NCBI RefSeq assembly: GCF_900604355.1
Contig: NZ_UWOE01000002.1
Location: 186,001 to 250,000 of the forward strand
Reading direction: 5' to 3'
DNA: 64,000 bases
Origin: Luxibacter massiliensis
Lineage (GTDB): Bacteria; Bacillota; Clostridia; Lachnospirales; Lachnospiraceae
A program made the translations under genes and the position numbers. The notes beneath the pieces were generated by a model, which saw nothing but the letters and a program-made list of their open reading frames with translations, was not told where the DNA came from and did not search any database. Positions within the stretch are counted from its first letter, which is position 1; each line of letters starts with the position of its first letter. Below are positions 61,670-64,000 of this stretch, one piece after another.

Positions 61670-62473
61670 ATGAACACAACAGCAAGAATGAATCATATTA
61701 TCCAGCCTGACGGAAAAACCTTCATTATGGCTATGGATCATGCACAGAATTTCAATACATTACCGGCCCTGGCAGATCCTAAGAAATTAGTGAGAGAGAT
61801 TGCGGCAGCAGGGGCAGATGCATTTCTCTCCACTCCGGGCATGGCAGAACACCTGACAGATTCCTTCCTTGGAAAGGGGATTATTGTCAGGATAGATGGA
61901 GGAGTATCCTTTCTCGGAGATAAATCCAAACCAATGCAGATTACCCTCAATGCAGAAGACATTGTAAGGATGGGGGCGGATTCTGTGATAACAATGAGTT
62001 TTCCCGGCTCTAAGTTTGAGAACGAGGTACTGAGTAATCTCACAAGAGTATGTATGGACTGCCACAGATGGGGGGTGCCGGTACTGGCGGAGGCTCTTCC
62101 CAGGGGATTTGAGCCGGCAGATGATTCCAGGACACCAGAGAATTTGATATTTGCATGCCGCCAGAGCGTGGAGCTGGGGGCTGATTTTGTAAAAACAAAT
62201 TATACAGGGGATCAGGAATCTTTTAAAACTCTTGTGGAGGCAACCTATAAACCTGTTGTAATTCTGGGCGGAGCAAAGAAGGTTCCGGTAGACCAGCTTC
62301 TTCAGGAAATCAAAGATGCCATGGAAGTGGGCGGAGCTGGAGTAGCTATGGGAAGAAATATTTGGGGAGATGAAAATCCGGTAGGATACGCTGCAGCAAT
62401 TGCAAAGCTGATCCATGAGGGCTGCAGTGTTGAAGCGGCAATGAAGGAAATGAATAAAACATATACGGTATAG
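61670..62473 (+). CDS. Class I aldolase, DhnA/LsrF/DeoC-type
   Basis: A 267-residue TIM-barrel aldolase. MAMDHAQNF, IVRIDGGVSFLGDKSKP, the Schiff-base Lys in ADFVKTNYTGD, PVVILGGAKK and GGAGVAMGRNIWGD are the motifs of the fructose-bisphosphate-aldolase DhnA/LsrF family. Substrate likely a phosphorylated sugar or sugar acid. AAGAGGAGAAAA precedes ATG 61670. Its operon partner is the alcohol dehydrogenase 16 bases downstream. Confidence 0.92.
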   Translation: MNTTARMNHIIQPDGKTFIMAMDHAQNFNTLPALADPKKLVREIAAAGADAFLSTPGMAEHLTDSFLGKGIIVRIDGGVSFLGDKSKPMQITLNAEDIVRMGADSVITMSFPGSKFENEVLSNLTRVCMDCHRWGVPVLAEALPRGFEPADDSRTPENLIFACRQSVELGADFVKTNYTGDQESFKTLVEATYKPVVILGGAKKVPVDQLLQEIKDAMEVGGAGVAMGRNIWGDENPVGYAAAIAKLIHEGCSVEAAMKEMNKTYTV

Positions 62474-62488
62474 AAGGAGGAGAGGAAA

Positions 62489-63520
62489 ATGTCAACATTC
62501 AAAGTAGCTGTTCTGGAGGACACGAAAAAAATTGTTTTTCATGAAGCTGAGAAGAAGGAGCCGGGCGAAAAGCAGGTTCTTGTAAAGGTAGATTCCTGCG
62601 CCATTTGTACGCTGGAGCAGAGAGTTTATAATGGCGTGATGAACCGCTATCCTTTCGCAGGAGGACATGAGGCGGCAGGGACAGTAGAAGCTGCAGGAAA
62701 TAAGGTTATGGGCGTAAAGCCAGGAGATAAAGTAGCCATCCGCCTGCTGAATTCCTGCGGTGAGTGCTATTACTGTAGAAATGGACATGAAAATCAGTGT
62801 ATGAAGTCCTTTATCGCCGAGACACAGGAATGCGCTATGGGGCCGGGAGGGTTGGCAGAGTACATGATGGTAAATGCTGCGGATGTGTATAAGATGGCAG
62901 ACGATATTGACCTATCCCATGCAGCTTTATCTGAACCTTTGGCATGTTGTGTGCACAGTATTGAAAATGGAAAGATTGAACTTGGGGATGACGTGGTAGT
63001 AATTGGAATCGGAATCATGGGCGCCCTCCATATTCAGCTTGCTAAACTCAAAGGGGCCAGGGTGATTGCCTGTGAGGTAGATGAAAAACGTCTTGAGGTT
63101 GCAGAAAAAATGGGGGCAGATGTGCTGATTCATTCTGAAAAGACAGATGCTGTTGAGGAAGTAAGAAGACTTACTGACTTAAGAGGAGCGGACGCAGTGT
63201 TTTGTACTGTTCCGGCAGCAGCGCTGGCCAAGCAGGCAGTTGACATGACAGGTAAGCTTGGCAGGACCGTGTTCTATACATCCTTCCATCCAGATAAACC
63301 TATTGAGATAAGTCCAAATAAGGTGCATTCTTCTGAACAGATTATTACAGGTACAGTGAACCCCCAGAAGAGAGATTTTCTGATTGCGACAAAACTTCTT
63401 TCCTCCAAACTGATCGATGTATCAGAACTGATCTCCGACAAAGTTCCTCTTGCAGAGGTGGACAGGGCGTTTGAGGAGGCGATCCGCCCGGATACATACC
63501 GGATTGTCGTCCGGCCATAG
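62489..63520 (+). CDS. Zinc-dependent medium-chain alcohol/polyol dehydrogenase
   Basis: A 343-residue NAD(P)-dependent enzyme. The catalytic zinc motif is CAICTLEQR with GHEAAGTVEAAG, and the structural zinc Cys are in CGECYYCRNGHENQC. The nucleotide fold shows VVVIGIGIMGALHIQLA and ACEVDEKRLEVAEKMGAD. A polyol or sugar-alcohol substrate fits the aldolase operon, but is not proved. GGAGGAGAGGAAA precedes ATG 62489. Confidence 0.92.
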   Translation: MSTFKVAVLEDTKKIVFHEAEKKEPGEKQVLVKVDSCAICTLEQRVYNGVMNRYPFAGGHEAAGTVEAAGNKVMGVKPGDKVAIRLLNSCGECYYCRNGHENQCMKSFIAETQECAMGPGGLAEYMMVNAADVYKMADDIDLSHAALSEPLACCVHSIENGKIELGDDVVVIGIGIMGALHIQLAKLKGARVIACEVDEKRLEVAEKMGADVLIHSEKTDAVEEVRRLTDLRGADAVFCTVPAAALAKQAVDMTGKLGRTVFYTSFHPDKPIEISPNKVHSSEQIITGTVNPQKRDFLIATKLLSSKLIDVSELISDKVPLAEVDRAFEEAIRPDTYRIVVRP

Positions 63521-63641
63521 CAAAAAAAGCCAGGAAAGGTCATAAAACTGGCAAAACGGCATGAATCAAGGTTGTACTTAAAGAGTGTTTCAGAGTAAAA
63601 TAAATCTATCACAATAACTTAGGTGTCAGAGAGGTAGATTT

Positions 63642-64000
63642 ATGAAAAAAGAAAACATGACAGAAGAACAGATTACAGAATACAGACGTGTGGCATTTTA
63701 CTATTACAAGGGCGGACTGACACAAGAAGAAATCGCAAAAAAGATGAAGATGTCCCGCCAAAGGGTAAACAGGATCATAAAGGCCTGTGTAGAACTTGGA
63801 ATTGTAAAAATCACGATTGAGAACATGGATGAGAGCAACCTTGAAATAGAGAACAGAATAGAGCAGAAATTTCAATTAAAGGAAGTCAGACTGGTAGATA
63901 ATATAATCGAAGAAAACATATACTGTGAGCTTGGCGATGCGGCAGGCAGATATTTGCAGACGCTGATACAGAACAATACCATCATAGGATTTACCAGGGG
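63642..64000 (+). CDS. SorC/DeoR-like transcriptional regulator, N-terminal part
   Basis: The frame starts at ATG 63642 (GAGAGGTAG upstream) and runs off the window. A helix-turn-helix is clear (YYYKGGLTQEEIAKKMKMSR, QRVNRIIKACVELGIVKI), then the start of a ligand domain (VRLVDNIIEENIYCELGDAAGRYLQTLI) like the sugar-binding domain of SorC-family proteins. It most likely controls the aldolase-dehydrogenase operon upstream. Confidence 0.88.
   Translation, partial: MKKENMTEEQITEYRRVAFYYYKGGLTQEEIAKKMKMSRQRVNRIIKACVELGIVKITIENMDESNLEIENRIEQKFQLKEVRLVDNIIEENIYCELGDAAGRYLQTLIQNNTIIGFTR

Overview
The window reads as chromosome of a gut-type Lachnospiraceae (Clostridia, Bacillota). Supporting signs are the moderate GC, strong AGGAGG-type ribosome sites, the large Gram-positive SRP RNA, a class B sortase, an S6-SSB-S18 operon, a LytTR two-component pair, VanW and VanY proteins, and many dispersed short hairpin repeats. 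Genus is not resolved. No tRNA, rRNA, prophage, transposase or CRISPR array was seen.

Layout. (1) 74-3362, minus: an FtsX-like ABC permease and its ATPase. (2) 3884-9423: a B12-dependent diol/glycerol dehydratase operon (three subunits, two reactivase subunits, cobalamin adenosyltransferase) without shell genes. (3) 9568-12044, minus: LytTR regulator and a histidine kinase that looks like a fusion across an inserted repeat. (4) 12808-15352: an asparagine-synthase-like protein lacking the glutaminase N-terminus, and sortase B. (5) 15441-16847: DUF951 protein, rpsF-ssb-rpsR. (6) 16929-20849: an MFS transporter and M20 amidohydrolase opposite a divergent regulator; this block lies between rpsR and a degenerate second copy of the rpsR 3' end. 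(7) 21273-29057: maf, a zinc peptidase, a molybdenum block (moaA, MOSC, modABC), and two membrane proteins.

(8) 29526-35941: a complete F-type ATP synthase operon, atpB-E-F-H-A-G-D-C. (9) 36240-47290: degenerate GGDEF-EAL protein, phosphopantetheinyl transferase, VanY-type peptidase, HTH protein, dGTPase, a hypothetical protein, tadA, SRP RNA, a B12-binding radical SAM protein, endonuclease III and a 34-residue membrane peptide. (10) 47452-52333: VanW protein, AIR-synthase-like protein, Lrp regulator, aminotransferase, tRNA methyltransferase. (11) 52473-61229: a complete V/A-type ATPase operon in the Enterococcus hirae ntp order F-I-K-E-C-G-A-B-D. (12) 61670-64000: an aldolase, a zinc alcohol dehydrogenase and the start of a SorC-type regulator.

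The main biological point is two complete rotary ATPases within 32 kb whose ring subunits carry different ion signatures: the F-type c subunit lacks the sodium ligands, while the V-type K subunit has all five sodium-binding residues known from E. hirae NtpK. This suggests one proton-coupled and one sodium-coupled machine. The second theme is repeat-driven remodelling: at least two hairpin repeat families, a repeat that joins two kinase halves in frame, and a duplicated rpsR terminator around a possible insertion.
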